Source: Aminobacter anthyllidis
GTDB lineage: Bacteria; Pseudomonadota; Alphaproteobacteria; Rhizobiales; Rhizobiaceae
Length of the DNA: 64,000 nt
Assembly: GCF_018555685.1 (NCBI RefSeq)
Contig: NZ_JAFLWW010000002.1
Coordinates: 496,001-560,000, forward strand
Direction of reading: 5' to 3'
Each line of letters opens with the position of its first letter. Positions within the stretch are counted from its first letter, which is position 1. The notes under the pieces were generated by a model, which was not told the DNA's origin, made no database searches, and was given only the letters and a program-made list of their open reading frames with translations. Below, in pieces: positions 1 to 10,925 of this stretch. Made by a program: the position numbers and the translations under genes.

Positions 1-371
1 GCCCTGCCGACCTCGCGGCAATGCACCACCTGGGGTCGGCGCAGCCACATGCCTTCGAGGAAGGTGATGATGACGGCGGGTCGGCCGGCAAGCGTGCCGA
101 TGACATTGCCGTCCTTGCCGTCGACCGGCAGCGGGCAGGACAGGCCCTTGTGGGCGAGATGCTGCATCAGGCCGAGGAAGAACGGCAGGTCCGACTTCTC
201 GACCCGCTTCTCATACAGCGTCAGGATGTACGACCCTGTCGTGGTGTGCAGCAGGAAGTTGGTGTTCTCGGTGCCCTCGGCAATGCCCTTGTAGGACAGA
301 AGCTCGCCGACCGGATAATTGCGCAGGAACGCTTCGAGCTCGCCCTCGCCGACATCGGTATAGACAGCCAT
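1..371 (-). CDS. thrB: Homoserine kinase (kinase-fold type), 3' end outside window
   Basis: The product would phosphorylate homoserine with ATP, the step before threonine synthase. Only the N-terminal 123 residues are present. They read [20 protein letters not shown] and later contain an [10 protein letters not shown] segment, a [15 protein letters not shown] segment and a conserved TFLEG, all typical of the aminoglycoside-phosphotransferase-like homoserine kinase family of alphaproteobacteria rather than the GHMP type. The ATG overlaps the ispH stop in an ATGA junction, which indicates translational coupling. The ispH-thrB order is common in Rhizobiales. The gene runs off the left edge, so its catalytic C-terminal half is unseen. 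Confidence 0.88.
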   Translation of the reverse strand, partial: MAVYTDVGEGELEAFLRNYPVGELLSYKGIAEGTENTNFLLHTTTGSYILTLYEKRVEKSDLPFFLGLMQHLAHKGLSCPLPVDGKDGNVIGTLAGRPAVIITFLEGMWLRRPQVVHCREVGR

Positions 372-1381
372 CAGGCGTTTCCGTTGACGAAGGCCATGTC
401 GGCTGGCGTCAGCTCGACGTCGCGCAATACCCGCATCACCGGAAAGTCCTCCGTCTCGGTCGCCGTGATGGCGAGTTCCACGTTCACCTCGAAGCGCTCG
501 CGGAAGGCGTTGATGATCTCGTCGACGATGATCTCCGGTGCCGAGGCACCCGCCGACAATCCCAACGTAGCGATGCCGCCGATGTCGTTCCACGGGATCT
601 CCGACGCGCGCTGAACCAGCAGCGACATCTTGGCCCCTGCCCGTTCGGCAACTTCCACGAGGCGTCGCGAATTGGACGAGTTGGGCGCACCGACGACCAG
701 GTAGAGGTCGGAACCTGGGGCCGTCTCCTTCACCGCGTCCTGGCGGTTTGTGGTGGCATAACAGATCGATTCGGCGGCTGGCGCCTGCAATGCCGGGAAC
801 TTCTCCTGCAGAGCCTTCAGGATGCCCGCAGTGTCCTCCACCGAGAGCGTCGTCTGGGTGACGAAGCCGAGCGCCTCCGGATCGGCTGGCGTGAAATTCC
901 TTACGTCGGCCTCGGTCTCGATCAGCGTGACGGCACCGTCGTCCAACTGGCCCATGGTCCCGATCACCTCGGGGTGGCCGGCATGACCGATCAGCAGCAC
1001 GTGACGGCCCTTGCGCTGGTGGCGCATGGCCTGTTTGTGCACCTTGGAGACCAGCGGGCAGGTCGCGTCGAGGTAAAAGAGATTGCGTGCCACGGCATCC
1101 GCCGGCACCGACTTCGGCACGCCATGGGCGGAAAACACCACCGGCGCATCCTGGTGTTCGAGCGGGATCTCGCTCAGCTCTTCGATGAAGACCGCACCAA
1201 GGTTCTGCAGCCCTTCTACGACGTAGCGATTGTGCACGATCTCGTGGCGGACGTAGACCGGCGCGCCGTATTTCTTTAGCGCCAGAACGACGATCTGGAT
1301 CGCGCGGTCGACACCTGCGCAAAAGCCGCGCGGCTGGCAGAGCCTGATCGTCAGGGGCGGTTTGGTCAGCGTCTGGAGCAT
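371..1381 (-). CDS. ispH: 4-hydroxy-3-methylbut-2-enyl diphosphate reductase
   Basis: This iron-sulfur enzyme performs the last step of the MEP pathway and releases IPP and DMAPP. The 336-residue protein has the three expected cluster cysteines: Cys21 in [11 protein letters not shown], one in [12 protein letters not shown] and one in the [12 protein letters not shown] segment. It also has the HEIVHN substrate-binding histidine region. Length is normal for the family. It starts a two-gene unit with thrB through an ATGA overlap. The 166 bases upstream hold a rhizobial-type two-stem repeat. Two other MEP genes, dxs and ispE, lie elsewhere in this window. Confidence 0.95.
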   Translation of the reverse strand: MLQTLTKPPLTIRLCQPRGFCAGVDRAIQIVVLALKKYGAPVYVRHEIVHNRYVVEGLQNLGAVFIEELSEIPLEHQDAPVVFSAHGVPKSVPADAVARNLFYLDATCPLVSKVHKQAMRHQRKGRHVLLIGHAGHPEVIGTMGQLDDGAVTLIETEADVRNFTPADPEALGFVTQTTLSVEDTAGILKALQEKFPALQAPAAESICYATTNRQDAVKETAPGSDLYLVVGAPNSSNSRRLVEVAERAGAKMSLLVQRASEIPWNDIGGIATLGLSAGASAPEIIVDEIINAFRERFEVNVELAITATETEDFPVMRVLRDVELTPADMAFVNGNA

Positions 1382-1442
1382 TTAATCCGGTTCTTCATTC
1401 AGTGCCGAAATGATGTCTGCGCCCCCTTGCTGTCAAGGGAGA

Positions 1443-1540
1443 CTACAGCGCAGCGCGCGCTCTTGGGCGCGCAAAAGACGCTGTAGCACTTTGAAGTTGT
1501 ACATGATCTCGAAAATTGATTCCGATTTTCGAGATCATGC
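1443..1540. repeat. Two-stem intergenic repeat element
   Basis: The element has a first inverted repeat (CTACAGCG at 1443-1450 pairing with CGCTGTAG at 1479-1486, with inner GCGCGC arms). A linker near CACTTTGAAGTTGT follows. A second long stem at 1502-1539 pairs CATGATCTCGAAAAT with ATTTTCGAGATCATG. The same architecture recurs at 13660-13757. I recall similar intergenic repeats being widespread in Mesorhizobium-like genomes. It sits between the end of SURF1 and the start of ispH. Confidence 0.75.
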
Positions 1541-1547
1541 ACAGGCC

Positions 1548-2285
1548 TCATTTGCCTTCGGGACGGCGCAACAGCCAGAAGCCCATGACACCCAAAAGTG
1601 CAGCCGCAAGGCCATACCATGTGACAGCATATTGCAGGTGGTTATTGGGCATATCGACCATGGTGACGCCGCCGACGGGCAAGCCACCCGGGTTTGCCGT
1701 CTTGTCGGCGTCGACGAAGAATGGAAGCACGACGGCGCCGGACGCCAGGCCTGCTGTCGCAGCCATCACATCGCGGTCCTTCCAGTAAAAGACGTTCTTG
1801 ACCGGGTCGTTGTCGGGCACCAGCGAGCCGGGCTTGCCGGCGAGCGGATTGCGCGCCAACCCGGTTATGCTCACCGGCCCCGTCACCTGCCCGACCGGCC
1901 GCTTGGCCGCATCCTTGAAATCGTAGGGAACAAAGCCGCGGTTCACCAGCGCGAAACGGCCGTCGTCCAGCTTCAGCGGCGTGTAGACATAGAAGCCCGA
2001 CTGGCCTTCCCATGTGGCGAAGAAATGCCGCTCGCCTTCATGCGCGAAGGTGCCCGAAAGCTTCACCGGCCAATAATCGACGTCGCCGGTGGCGCGGTAC
2101 TTCACTTCCATTTCGGACAACGGCAGCGGCTGGGACTGCGTACGTTCGGCGATCTGTGCGATCAGCTCCTCTTTCCAATAGAGGCGCTGGACCTGCCAGC
2201 TGCCGAGCGCAATCAAAAGCGCGAATGCAATCGTGCCAAGCACGAGCATCAGCACCTGCCCGGAACGGCGCGCCGGGGCCGTCAT
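1548..2285 (-). CDS. SURF1 family cytochrome c oxidase assembly protein
   Basis: SURF1 proteins help insert heme a into subunit I of aa3-type oxidase. The 245-residue product has the expected plan: an N-terminal membrane helix (about residues 8-30) followed by a GSWQVQRLYWKEELI motif, a periplasmic domain with LVNRGFVPYD, and a C-terminal helix in YAVTWYGLAAALLGVMGF. I chose the ATG at 2285 because AGGAAA lies 7-8 bases upstream. An in-frame ATG at 2303 overlaps the DUF983 stop and would add six residues. It lies beyond the cox terminator, grouped with DUF983 and an L,D-transpeptidase. Confidence 0.92.
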   Translation of the reverse strand: MTAPARRSGQVLMLVLGTIAFALLIALGSWQVQRLYWKEELIAQIAERTQSQPLPLSEMEVKYRATGDVDYWPVKLSGTFAHEGERHFFATWEGQSGFYVYTPLKLDDGRFALVNRGFVPYDFKDAAKRPVGQVTGPVSITGLARNPLAGKPGSLVPDNDPVKNVFYWKDRDVMAATAGLASGAVVLPFFVDADKTANPGGLPVGGVTMVDMPNNHLQYAVTWYGLAAALLGVMGFWLLRRPEGK

Positions 2286-2299
2286 GGTCTTTTCCTGGA

Positions 2300-2686
2300 T
2301 CATTCGCCCTTGTCCAAACGGCCTTCGGCTGCCTTGTTGCGGTACTGCAGCGTTATCAGAACGCCCTTGATGAGGCGTAGGGAGCCGAGGCTGAGAACCA
2401 CGGTCAGCGGAATCCACAACAGCAGATGCAGCCACAGCGGTGGTCCAAAGTTGACCTCGAGCCACAGCGCAAGCCCGACCACCACGAAGCCGATGATCAG
2501 GATGACGAACACCGCCGGCCCGTCGCCAGCGTCCGCAAACGAGTAGTCGAGCCTGCAGACGCCGCACTCTTTGCCTACGGACAGAAGGCCGGAAAACAGC
2601 TTGCCTTCGCCGCAACGCGGACAGCGCCCCTTGAGCCCGGCCGCGATCGGTTCGACCGGCGGCCAGATCGCCTGGTCTTCTCTCAT
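2300..2686 (-). CDS. DUF983 zinc-ribbon membrane protein
   Basis: The 128-residue protein has an N-terminal zinc-ribbon signature, CPRCGEG followed by CGVCRLD, and then two closely spaced membrane helices (VFVILIIGFVVVGLALWL and LHLLLWIPLTVVLSL). DUF983 proteins are often found beside cytochrome oxidase genes in alphaproteobacteria, but their exact role is not established. Its ATG overlaps the stop of the L,D-transpeptidase gene in an ATGA junction, and its stop abuts SURF1, so the three genes are probably co-transcribed and translationally coupled. Confidence 0.88.
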   Translation of the reverse strand: MREDQAIWPPVEPIAAGLKGRCPRCGEGKLFSGLLSVGKECGVCRLDYSFADAGDGPAVFVILIIGFVVVGLALWLEVNFGPPLWLHLLLWIPLTVVLSLGSLRLIKGVLITLQYRNKAAEGRLDKGE

Positions 2687-3174
2687 GGATTTATCTCGAT
2701 GGGAGTGCCGTCTTCGACCATATGCCAGATCTCCGCCATGTCTTCGTCGGTAACGGCGATGCAGCCATTCGTCCAGTCGAACATCTGCATCAGCCAGGAC
2801 CACCAACCATACCCGTTCGGTTGGCCGTGGATCATAATCATTCCGCCTGCCACGACACCTGCCCTCTTTGCCGCAGCGACATCGTCGGCGTTGGGATAGG
2901 AGATGTGGATCGACCGATAGTAGCCACTGCCTGGATTGCGCCAATCGAGCACATAGCGCCCTTCGGGCGTGCGCTCGTCGCCTTCCCTGCCCTTGTGGCC
3001 GACAGGGTTGGCGCCAAGCGCCATGGCGTAGCTGCGAACCACCTTGTCGCCAGACAGCAGTTCCATGCGCCGCTCCGATTTGTCTACCCGCACGAGGTCG
3101 ACGGGGTCAGCGCATGCACCGCCGACGGAAGCGAGAATCGCGATAGCGGGAACAACGAAGCGACTGGTCTGCAT
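2683..3174 (-). CDS. L,D-transpeptidase (YkuD domain), secreted
   Basis: The 163-residue protein has a signal peptide (residues 1-22, ending near GGACA) and a YkuD catalytic domain with an HGQPNGYG segment and the active-site sequence TNGCIAV. Such enzymes form 3-3 crosslinks in peptidoglycan or attach proteins to it, in the periplasm. The substrate here is unknown. The usual HG...SxGC(I/V)R motif has Ala in place of Arg after the cysteine, as in ErfK/YafK-like members. The start at 3174 gives a clean signal peptide. It is coupled to DUF983 and SURF1 and lies just after the cox operon terminator, an unusual setting for a cell-wall enzyme. Confidence 0.9.
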   Translation of the reverse strand: MQTSRFVVPAIAILASVGGACADPVDLVRVDKSERRMELLSGDKVVRSYAMALGANPVGHKGREGDERTPEGRYVLDWRNPGSGYYRSIHISYPNADDVAAAKRAGVVAGGMIMIHGQPNGYGWWSWLMQMFDWTNGCIAVTDEDMAEIWHMVEDGTPIEINP

Positions 3175-3202
3175 GGCGGAGGCTTGCCGCAAGAAAGCGC
3201 CA

Positions 3203-3238
3203 AAAAAGAGAAGGCGGCCGCGTTGCCGCGACCGCCTT
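3203..3238 (-). terminator. Rho-independent terminator of the cox operon
   Basis: Reading on the minus strand just after the coxC stop, AAGGCGG (3232-3238 on the complement) pairs with CCGCCTT, with an inner CGCGGC/GCCGCG extension. The stem is followed by CTCTTTTTT. A GC-rich stem plus a U-run is the standard intrinsic terminator. It separates coxC from the L,D-transpeptidase gene. Confidence 0.85.
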
Positions 3239-3257
3239 GCATCAGAAACCGGAGAGA

Positions 3258-4148
3258 TCAGTGGCCGTGGGCGATGGTGCCGCCAACCGAACCCCAGATG
3301 TAGATCGCGGCGAACAGGAACAGCCACACCACGTCGACGAAGTGCCAGTACCAAGCGGCCGCCTCGAAGCCGAAATGCTGCTTGGGGGTGAAGCTGCCGG
3401 CCATGGCGCGGAACAGGCACACCAGCAGGAAGATCGTGCCGACGATGACATGGAAGCCGTGGAAGCCGGTCGCCATGAAGAACGTCGCGCCGTAGATCGA
3501 GTCCTTGAAGGCGAACGGAGCGTGGATGTACTCGTAGGCCTGTACGAACGAGAACAGGATGCCGAGGCCGACAGTCAGCGCGAGGCCGTTGACCAGGCCC
3601 TTGCGGTCGTTGTGCAGCAGCGCATGGTGCGCCCAGGTCACCGCGGTGCCCGAAAGCAGCAGGATGATGGTGTTGTAGAGCGGCAGGTGGAAAGGATCGA
3701 GGATCTCAATGCCCTTCGGAGGCCAGACGCCGCCGGTGTACTCGGCGCGCATCACCTGGTGCACTTCGTTCGGGAACAGGGCAGCGTCGAAGAACGCCCA
3801 GAACCAGGCAACGAAGAACATCACTTCGGAGGCGATGAACATGATCATGCCGTAGCGCAAGTGCAGCGAGACGACGCGGGTATGATGGCCCTCGTTGCCT
3901 TCCTTGATCGTGTCCGACCACCAGCCGTACATCGTGTAGAGCACGATCAGCAGGCCGATCAGGAATATCCAGTAATTGGCGCCGGCCATGTTGTAGCCGA
4001 AGATCGGGAAGCTGCCGCCCTTGAGATGCTGCATCCAGGCGACGCCGCCGAATGCCATGATGAGCGCGCCCAGCGAGGCGAGGAACGGCCACGGGCTGGG
4101 ATCGATGATGTGATAGTCGTGTTGTGGTTTCGCGTGCGCGTCTGCCAT
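3258..4148 (-). CDS. coxC: Cytochrome c oxidase subunit III
   Basis: This is the seven-helix subunit III of the aa3 oxidase. The 296-residue sequence contains the family segments [29 protein letters not shown], the [12 protein letters not shown] region, and a C-terminal [15 protein letters not shown] chose the start [14 protein letters not shown] at 4148 because it follows the ctaG stop by one base and matches family length. A longer reading would run into ctaG. It is the last gene of the operon before the terminator. Confidence 0.96.
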   Translation of the reverse strand: MADAHAKPQHDYHIIDPSPWPFLASLGALIMAFGGVAWMQHLKGGSFPIFGYNMAGANYWIFLIGLLIVLYTMYGWWSDTIKEGNEGHHTRVVSLHLRYGMIMFIASEVMFFVAWFWAFFDAALFPNEVHQVMRAEYTGGVWPPKGIEILDPFHLPLYNTIILLLSGTAVTWAHHALLHNDRKGLVNGLALTVGLGILFSFVQAYEYIHAPFAFKDSIYGATFFMATGFHGFHVIVGTIFLLVCLFRAMAGSFTPKQHFGFEAAAWYWHFVDVVWLFLFAAIYIWGSVGGTIAHGH

Positions 4149-4149
4149 A

Positions 4150-4782
4150 TCAGCCCCCGGCTTTTTCGTCGGAATTAACATTATTCGCTTCGCCGTCAAC
4201 CTTGGGCGCGACAGCTACAGGCTTTTCCCCCGCAATGGGGAAGAAGGTATAGGACAAGGTGATCGTCTTGACGTCCTTCATTTCAGGCAAGTTGACGATT
4301 TCCGGATCAACGAAGAACACCACCGGCATGTCGAGCGTTTCGCCCGGCTTCAGCGTGGTATCGGTGAAGCAGAAGCATTCGACCTTGTTGAAGTATGCGC
4401 CGGCTATCTCAGGTGTGACGTTGAAAGTTGCACGACCCTGGGTAGGCGTATCGAAGGTATTCGTCGCCGTGTAGTGGATTTGCTTCGTCTCGCCGATCTT
4501 GATCTGAACGTCGCGCGCCACGGGCTGGAAGTCCCATGGCAGGCCGCCAGACACATTGGCGTCGAAGCGGACCGTGATCTCGCGATCGAGGATCTTGTCG
4601 GAATACTGCTCGACGCGCTGCGTCGTGCCGCCATAGCCGGTGATCTGGCAGAACATGGCATAGAGCGGCACCGCAGCGTAGGCCATGCCGACCATGCCGC
4701 CAACGAAGGCCACGCACATGCCCGCAACCATCCGGTTGGAGCTCTGCTTCTTCGGATCGACGGTCTGCGTTTGGTTGCTCAT
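4150..4782 (-). CDS. ctaG: Cytochrome c oxidase assembly protein CtaG (Cox11)
   Basis: Cox11/CtaG delivers copper to the CuB site of subunit I. The 210-residue protein has one N-terminal membrane helix (about residues 18-40), the [17 protein letters not shown] segment and the copper-binding CFCF motif in the [15 protein letters not shown] region, all in the periplasmic beta domain. Its ATG overlaps the stop of the small coxF-like gene. The tail after about residue 190 is low-complexity. Confidence 0.95.
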   Translation of the reverse strand: MSNQTQTVDPKKQSSNRMVAGMCVAFVGGMVGMAYAAVPLYAMFCQITGYGGTTQRVEQYSDKILDREITVRFDANVSGGLPWDFQPVARDVQIKIGETKQIHYTATNTFDTPTQGRATFNVTPEIAGAYFNKVECFCFTDTTLKPGETLDMPVVFFVDPEIVNLPEMKDVKTITLSYTFFPIAGEKPVAVAPKVDGEANNVNSDEKAGG

Positions 4783-4940
4783 AGCGACCGATCCAGTATG
4801 GCCGGGCCGAACTTCGCGATCGTGGCGAGGTAGAAGATGATGACGAGCGCTGCCAGTGCCAGGCCAATGGCCACGTTGCGGCTGCGGCGAGCCTTCTTCT
4901 GCTTGTCGGTGAGCGTCACCAGATCATCGTTCGACATCAT
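4779..4940 (-). CDS. CoxF-like small membrane protein
   Basis: A 53-residue reading frame starts [20 protein letters not shown] and contains one membrane helix ([21 protein letters not shown]). It fills the gap between ctaB and ctaG and overlaps both in 4-base ATGA junctions, which strongly supports translation. Small proteins at this place are called CoxF in some alphaproteobacteria, and their role is thought to be in oxidase assembly. The start has two successive ATGs; the first overlaps the ctaB stop. Confidence 0.8.
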   Translation of the reverse strand: MMSNDDLVTLTDKQKKARRSRNVAIGLALAALVIIFYLATIAKFGPAILDRSL

Positions 4941-5878
4941 GCACCTCCAAGCGCAAACACACGCTCGATGACGCTGTCGGCCAGATAAGCCGCGAAGATC
5001 ACGAACAGATAAAGCAGCGAATAGCCGAAGAGCGCCTTGGCCGGCTTCATGACCCGGTCGCTGTCGGGCATGCGCAACACCTTCCAGGCGTACCAGACGA
5101 AGCCAATGCCGAGCGCGAGCGAAACCACGCCGTAGCCGATGGTCGTGTAGCCGAGCAGCCAGGGTGCCACGCCAACCGGCGCGAGTAACAGCGAATAGGC
5201 AAAAATCTGGCGACGGGTGGACGCTTCACCCGCGACGTTCGGCATCATCGGGATACCGGCACGGGCATAGTCCTCCGACTTGAACAGCGCGAGTGCCCAG
5301 AAGTGCGGCGGCGTCCACAGGAAGGTGATGAGGAAGAGCACGACGCTCTCCAAGCTGACGGAGCCGGTGACGGCAGCCCAGCCGATCATCGGCGGCAGCG
5401 CACCTGCCGCGCCACCGATGACGATGTTCTGCGGCGTCCAGCGCTTGAGCCACATCGTATAGATGACAGCATAAAAGAAGATGGTGAAGGCGAGCAGCGC
5501 CGCGGACAGCCAGTTGACGAGGACGCCGAGCGTCATCACCGAAAGAACCGACAGCACCAGGCCGAAGGTCAGCGCCTCATGCGGGGTCACCTTGCCCGAT
5601 GGCACAGGCCGGTTGACCGTGCGCGTCATGACCGCGTCGATATCGGCGTCGTACCACATGTTGAGCGCGCCCGAAGCGCCGGCGCCGATGGCGATCGCAA
5701 GGATCGCAACGACGGCGAGGAACGGGTTGATGCTGACAGGCGCGGCAACCATGCCGACAAAGGCCGTGAAGACGACCAGCGACATGACGCGCGGCTTCAG
5801 CAGGGCGAAGAAATCGCCCGCCGTCGCTTCCGACATGCGGATGGTTTGTTCTTCAAACCGGTTGTGGACAAGGGCCAT
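4937..5878 (-). CDS. ctaB: Protoheme IX farnesyltransferase
   Basis: CtaB (CyoE) converts heme b to heme o with farnesyl diphosphate, for heme a synthesis. The 313-residue polytopic UbiA-family protein has the prenyl-diphosphate site [20 protein letters not shown] and a second polar loop [17 protein letters not shown]. It lies 75 bases after coxA and is coupled to the CoxF-like gene. It supplies the cofactor of the oxidase encoded around it. Confidence 0.95.
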   Translation of the reverse strand: MALVHNRFEEQTIRMSEATAGDFFALLKPRVMSLVVFTAFVGMVAAPVSINPFLAVVAILAIAIGAGASGALNMWYDADIDAVMTRTVNRPVPSGKVTPHEALTFGLVLSVLSVMTLGVLVNWLSAALLAFTIFFYAVIYTMWLKRWTPQNIVIGGAAGALPPMIGWAAVTGSVSLESVVLFLITFLWTPPHFWALALFKSEDYARAGIPMMPNVAGEASTRRQIFAYSLLLAPVGVAPWLLGYTTIGYGVVSLALGIGFVWYAWKVLRMPDSDRVMKPAKALFGYSLLYLFVIFAAYLADSVIERVFALGGA

Positions 5879-5953
5879 GCGTACTTACGTCCAGTCGTTC
5901 CGTTTGGCCGAAACCGCCGGTCGTACCGGCGGCTTCGTTGTTCAGTCAGTGCC

Positions 5954-7630
<1,677 letters not shown>

Positions 7631-7640
7631 CTACCGTGGC

Positions 7641-8507
7641 TCAGTTGCCAGCGGCCGCGACCTTGGCCGCACCATCCGTCTCGGCCATCAGTGCCTTGTT
7701 GGCACCCGGCAGGTCGGACTTCGCGGCAGCCAGCCACGTATTGTACTGTGCGTCAGTAACGACGCGGATTGCGATCGGCATGTAGGCGTGGTCCTTGCCG
7801 CAAAGCTCGGAGCACTGGCCATAGTAGAGGCCTTCCTTGTCCGCCTTGAACCAGATCTCGTTGATACGGCCTGGCACGGCATCGGTCTTTACGCCGAAGG
7901 CCGGCATGGCGAAGGCATGGATGACGTCGCTGGCGGTGACGAGCACGCGAACCAGCGTGCCGACCGAAACGACAACCTCGTTGTCGACGGCGAGAAGACG
8001 CGGATAGGCTCCCTTGTCTTCCTTGCCGGCGGCGGCACGATCGCCTTCGGCCAGCATGGCCGAGTTGAACGAAAGCGGCTCGGCATTCTGGTACTCGTAG
8101 TCCCAGTTCCACTGGTTGGCGGTCGCCTTGATCGTCAGCTTGGCCTCTTCCGGCGGCGAGTACTGCGCGGTGAGGAGCTGGAAGGACGGAATGGCCAGGA
8201 ACAGCAGGATGACGACCGGACCAACTGTCCAGACGACCTCGATGAGCGTGTTGTGGCTGGTGCGCGAAGGCACCGGATTGGCGCTCGCGCGGAACCGCCA
8301 GATGCAATAGGCCAGCAGGAACAGCACGAAGAGCGTGATCGGGACGATGAACCACAGCGTGTAGTGCTCGAACCAGGTGATCTGTTCCATGATGCCGGTC
8401 GCGGCCGGCTGGAAAGTGGTTTGCCAAGGCGTCGGCTGTGCCGCATAGGCCGCGACGCTGGCAAGGGAAGCAGTCGCCGCGACGGCGCTAGCAAAGATCT
8501 TTCTCAT
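7641..8507 (-). CDS. coxB: Cytochrome c oxidase subunit II
   Basis: Subunit II carries the CuA centre that accepts electrons from cytochrome c. The 288-residue protein has a cleavable signal sequence (about residues 1-22), two membrane helices, the aromatic patch QWNWDYEYQN and the complete CuA motif CSELCGKDHAYMP. The C-terminus is Ala-rich. I chose the ATG at 8507 because it gives a signal peptide; the frame stays open upstream but has no family similarity there. It is the first gene of the cox operon. Confidence 0.97.
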   Translation of the reverse strand: MRKIFASAVAATASLASVAAYAAQPTPWQTTFQPAATGIMEQITWFEHYTLWFIVPITLFVLFLLAYCIWRFRASANPVPSRTSHNTLIEVVWTVGPVVILLFLAIPSFQLLTAQYSPPEEAKLTIKATANQWNWDYEYQNAEPLSFNSAMLAEGDRAAAGKEDKGAYPRLLAVDNEVVVSVGTLVRVLVTASDVIHAFAMPAFGVKTDAVPGRINEIWFKADKEGLYYGQCSELCGKDHAYMPIAIRVVTDAQYNTWLAAAKSDLPGANKALMAETDGAAKVAAAGN

Positions 8508-8889
8508 CGCCCTCTGTATCTCCCATTTCCGTGCGGGCTTGGCCGCAAGGACATCGTGCCGCTCCGGGACGGGAATCCCAGAGACGTTCGGAGGTTCAAA
8601 CCATACTCTCTTTATAACCGCAAGGAAGCAGAGGCCTAACCCGTGCGGCATTTTTGCGCGCAGGCACGGAGGCTGGCGCCGAGACGCGTTTGGCGTTAGT
8701 TGAAGAACGCGCAGGCGTGCGGGGCATTCACCCGCTTTGTGCTGCCATGCCTCGAAAAGGCGTCGCAATTCGGGCCAAATTGGCCTCGAATGTCTGGAAA
8801 ACCTGAGATTGCAGGATGGCGAGAGCGCTGTCTTGTTATTTACTTGCTGCCTGCACGACCTGATAGTCGTGATTCGCAATGGAGCCGTT
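8508..8889. other. Divergent intergenic region between coxB and ialB
   Basis: This 382-base gap should hold the cox operon promoter (minus) and the ialB promoter (plus). The only clear structure I see is a perfect 6-bp inverted repeat, CACGAC at 8854-8859 and GTCGTG at 8866-8871, about 20 bases before the ialB ATG. It could be an operator or a 5'-UTR hairpin. I could not identify a convincing -35/-10 pair or an RNA gene. Confidence 0.5.
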
Positions 8890-9402
8890 ATGAAGTCTGG
8901 GCTTTTCAAAACCGTGGCGAAGATGCTGGTCGCCGCTGCCTGCGTGGTACCCATGCAAGCCGGCGCGCAGCAGAGCGGCACGGTCAAGTCCACTCATGGC
9001 GCGTGGTCGATCATCTGCGACACGCCGGCAGGCGCCACCAACGAACAATGCGTGATGATGCAGAACGTCATCGCCGAGGACCGCCCGGAGATGGGCCTTT
9101 CGGTGGTCATCCTGCGCACCGCCGACAACAAGGCCGAGATCCTGCGCGTGCTGGCGCCGCTCGGCGTGCTGTTGCCCAACGGCCTTGGCCTGAACGTCGA
9201 CCAGAAGGACATCGGCCGCGCCTATTTCGTGCGCTGCTTCCAGGACGGCTGCTATGCCGAGGTGATCCTAGACAAGACGCTGCTCGACACGCTGAAGACT
9301 GGCAAGTCGGCGACCTTCATCGTCTTCCAGACGCCTGAGGAAGGCATCGGCATCCCGGTCGACCTCAACGGCTTCGGCGAAGGTTTCGCCGCGCTACCGT
9401 AA
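8890..9402 (+). CDS. Invasion-associated locus B (IalB) family secreted protein
   Basis: The 170-residue protein has a signal peptide (about residues 1-26, ending AGAQQ) and the IalB domain: an HGAWSIICD segment, two cysteines in the N-terminal half, and RCFQDGCYAEV followed by a GKSATFIVFQTPEEGIGIPV C-terminus. IalB was first described in Bartonella as affecting erythrocyte invasion, but the family is widespread in free-living Rhizobiales, where its role is unknown. The first ATG after the intergenic region is the natural start. It is divergent from the cox operon. Confidence 0.88.
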   Translation: MKSGLFKTVAKMLVAAACVVPMQAGAQQSGTVKSTHGAWSIICDTPAGATNEQCVMMQNVIAEDRPEMGLSVVILRTADNKAEILRVLAPLGVLLPNGLGLNVDQKDIGRAYFVRCFQDGCYAEVILDKTLLDTLKTGKSATFIVFQTPEEGIGIPVDLNGFGEGFAALP

Positions 9403-9489
9403 TCCTTTGGCGCCGGAGACATTGTCCGGAGCCTCCGCGTCGCCTACATCGGGGTGAACACACTCACCTTGCACATGAGGCGACGCGCC

Positions 9490-10902
9490 ATGACCAGCCT
9501 TCTCAGCCAGTTCGACATATCAGAAGAGCGCGTGCGCAAGATTGTCGCCGAGACGATCGAAGGCGCCGATGATGGTGAATTGTTCCTCGAATATAGCGAG
9601 GGCGAAGCGCTGATGTTCGACAATGGCCGGCTGAAGACGGCCAGTTTCAACACCGACCAGGGCTTTGGCCTGCGCTCCGTTGCCGGTGAGGCAACCGGCT
9701 ATGCGCATTCGAGCGACCTGTCCGAACAGGCGCTGCTGCGCGCCTCAGATGCCGTCTCCGCGGTGAAGGGCGGCTATTCCGGTACACTCGCCGCCGCACC
9801 CGCTCGCACCAACACTCACCTCTATGGCGAGGAAAACCCGATTTCCTCGCCCTCGTTCGAGGCGAAGGCCAAGCTTCTGCAGGAAATCGACTCGTGGCTG
9901 CGCGACAAGGACCCGCGCGTCCGTCAGGTAACGGCATCGCTCTCCGCGTCGTGGCAGCATGTCGAGATCCTGCGCGGCGACGGTCAGGTCGTGCGCGACA
10001 TCCGCCCGCTGGTGCGCATGAACGTTTCGGTGATCGTCGGTGACGGCGACCGCCAGGAAAGCGGCTCCTACGGTGCCGGCGGACGCAAGAGCTTTGACGA
10101 ATTCCTGACCGACGACAGCTGGAAGAATGCCGCCAGCGAGGCATTGCGCCAGGCGCTGGTCAATCTCGAAGCCATCCCCGCCCCTGCCGGCACCTTCGAC
10201 ATCGTGCTGTCGTCCGGCTGGCCGGGTGTGATGTTGCATGAAGCCGTCGGCCACGGCCTCGAAGGCGACTTCAACCGCAAGAAGACGTCGGCCTTCGCTG
10301 GCTTGCTGGGCCAGCAGGTCGCAGCCAAGGGCGTCACCGTCGTTGACGACGGCACCATCGCCGAGCGCCGCGGCTCGCTCACCGTCGACGACGAAGGCAC
10401 GCCCAGTGCCCGCAACGTGCTGATCGAGGACGGCAAGCTTGTCGGCTACATGCAGGACCGCCAGAACGCGCGCCTGATGGGCATGAAGGCCACCGGCAAC
10501 GGTCGCCGCGAATCCTACGCACACCAGCCAATGCCGCGCATGACCAACACCTACATGACGGCAGGCGACATGGATCCGGCCGAGATCATCGCCTCGGTCA
10601 AGAACGGCATCTATGCCGTCTCCTTTGGCGGCGGACAGGTCGACATTACCTCGGGCAAGTTCGTCTTCGGCTGCACCGAGGCCTACATGATCGAGGACGG
10701 CAAGGTGACCCAGCCGATCAAGGGCGCGATGCTGATCGGCAACGGCCCGGACGCCATGCATCGCGTCACCATGGTCGGCAACGACATGAAGCTCGACAAT
10801 GGCATCGGCATGTGCGGCAAGGCTGGCCAGGGTGTACCAGTGGGCGTCGGCCAGCCGCATCTCAGGATGAACCAGATGACGGTCGGTGGCACCAGAGTCT
10901 AG
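9490..10902 (+). CDS. tldD: Metalloprotease TldD
   Basis: TldD pairs with TldE/PmbA to degrade unfolded peptides and is known for microcin B17 and CcdA processing. The 470-residue protein has the zinc-binding HEAVGHGLEGD motif near residue 250 and the conserved C-terminal GGGQVDITSGKFVFGC and GNGPDAM segments. I chose the start MTSLLSQFDISEE at 9490; the frame extends 12 residues upstream without family similarity. No tldE is visible nearby. Confidence 0.94.
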   Translation: MTSLLSQFDISEERVRKIVAETIEGADDGELFLEYSEGEALMFDNGRLKTASFNTDQGFGLRSVAGEATGYAHSSDLSEQALLRASDAVSAVKGGYSGTLAAAPARTNTHLYGEENPISSPSFEAKAKLLQEIDSWLRDKDPRVRQVTASLSASWQHVEILRGDGQVVRDIRPLVRMNVSVIVGDGDRQESGSYGAGGRKSFDEFLTDDSWKNAASEALRQALVNLEAIPAPAGTFDIVLSSGWPGVMLHEAVGHGLEGDFNRKKTSAFAGLLGQQVAAKGVTVVDDGTIAERRGSLTVDDEGTPSARNVLIEDGKLVGYMQDRQNARLMGMKATGNGRRESYAHQPMPRMTNTYMTAGDMDPAEIIASVKNGIYAVSFGGGQVDITSGKFVFGCTEAYMIEDGKVTQPIKGAMLIGNGPDAMHRVTMVGNDMKLDNGIGMCGKAGQGVPVGVGQPHLRMNQMTVGGTRV

Positions 10903-10925
10903 GTTTCGCAGGCACCGACGATCGA

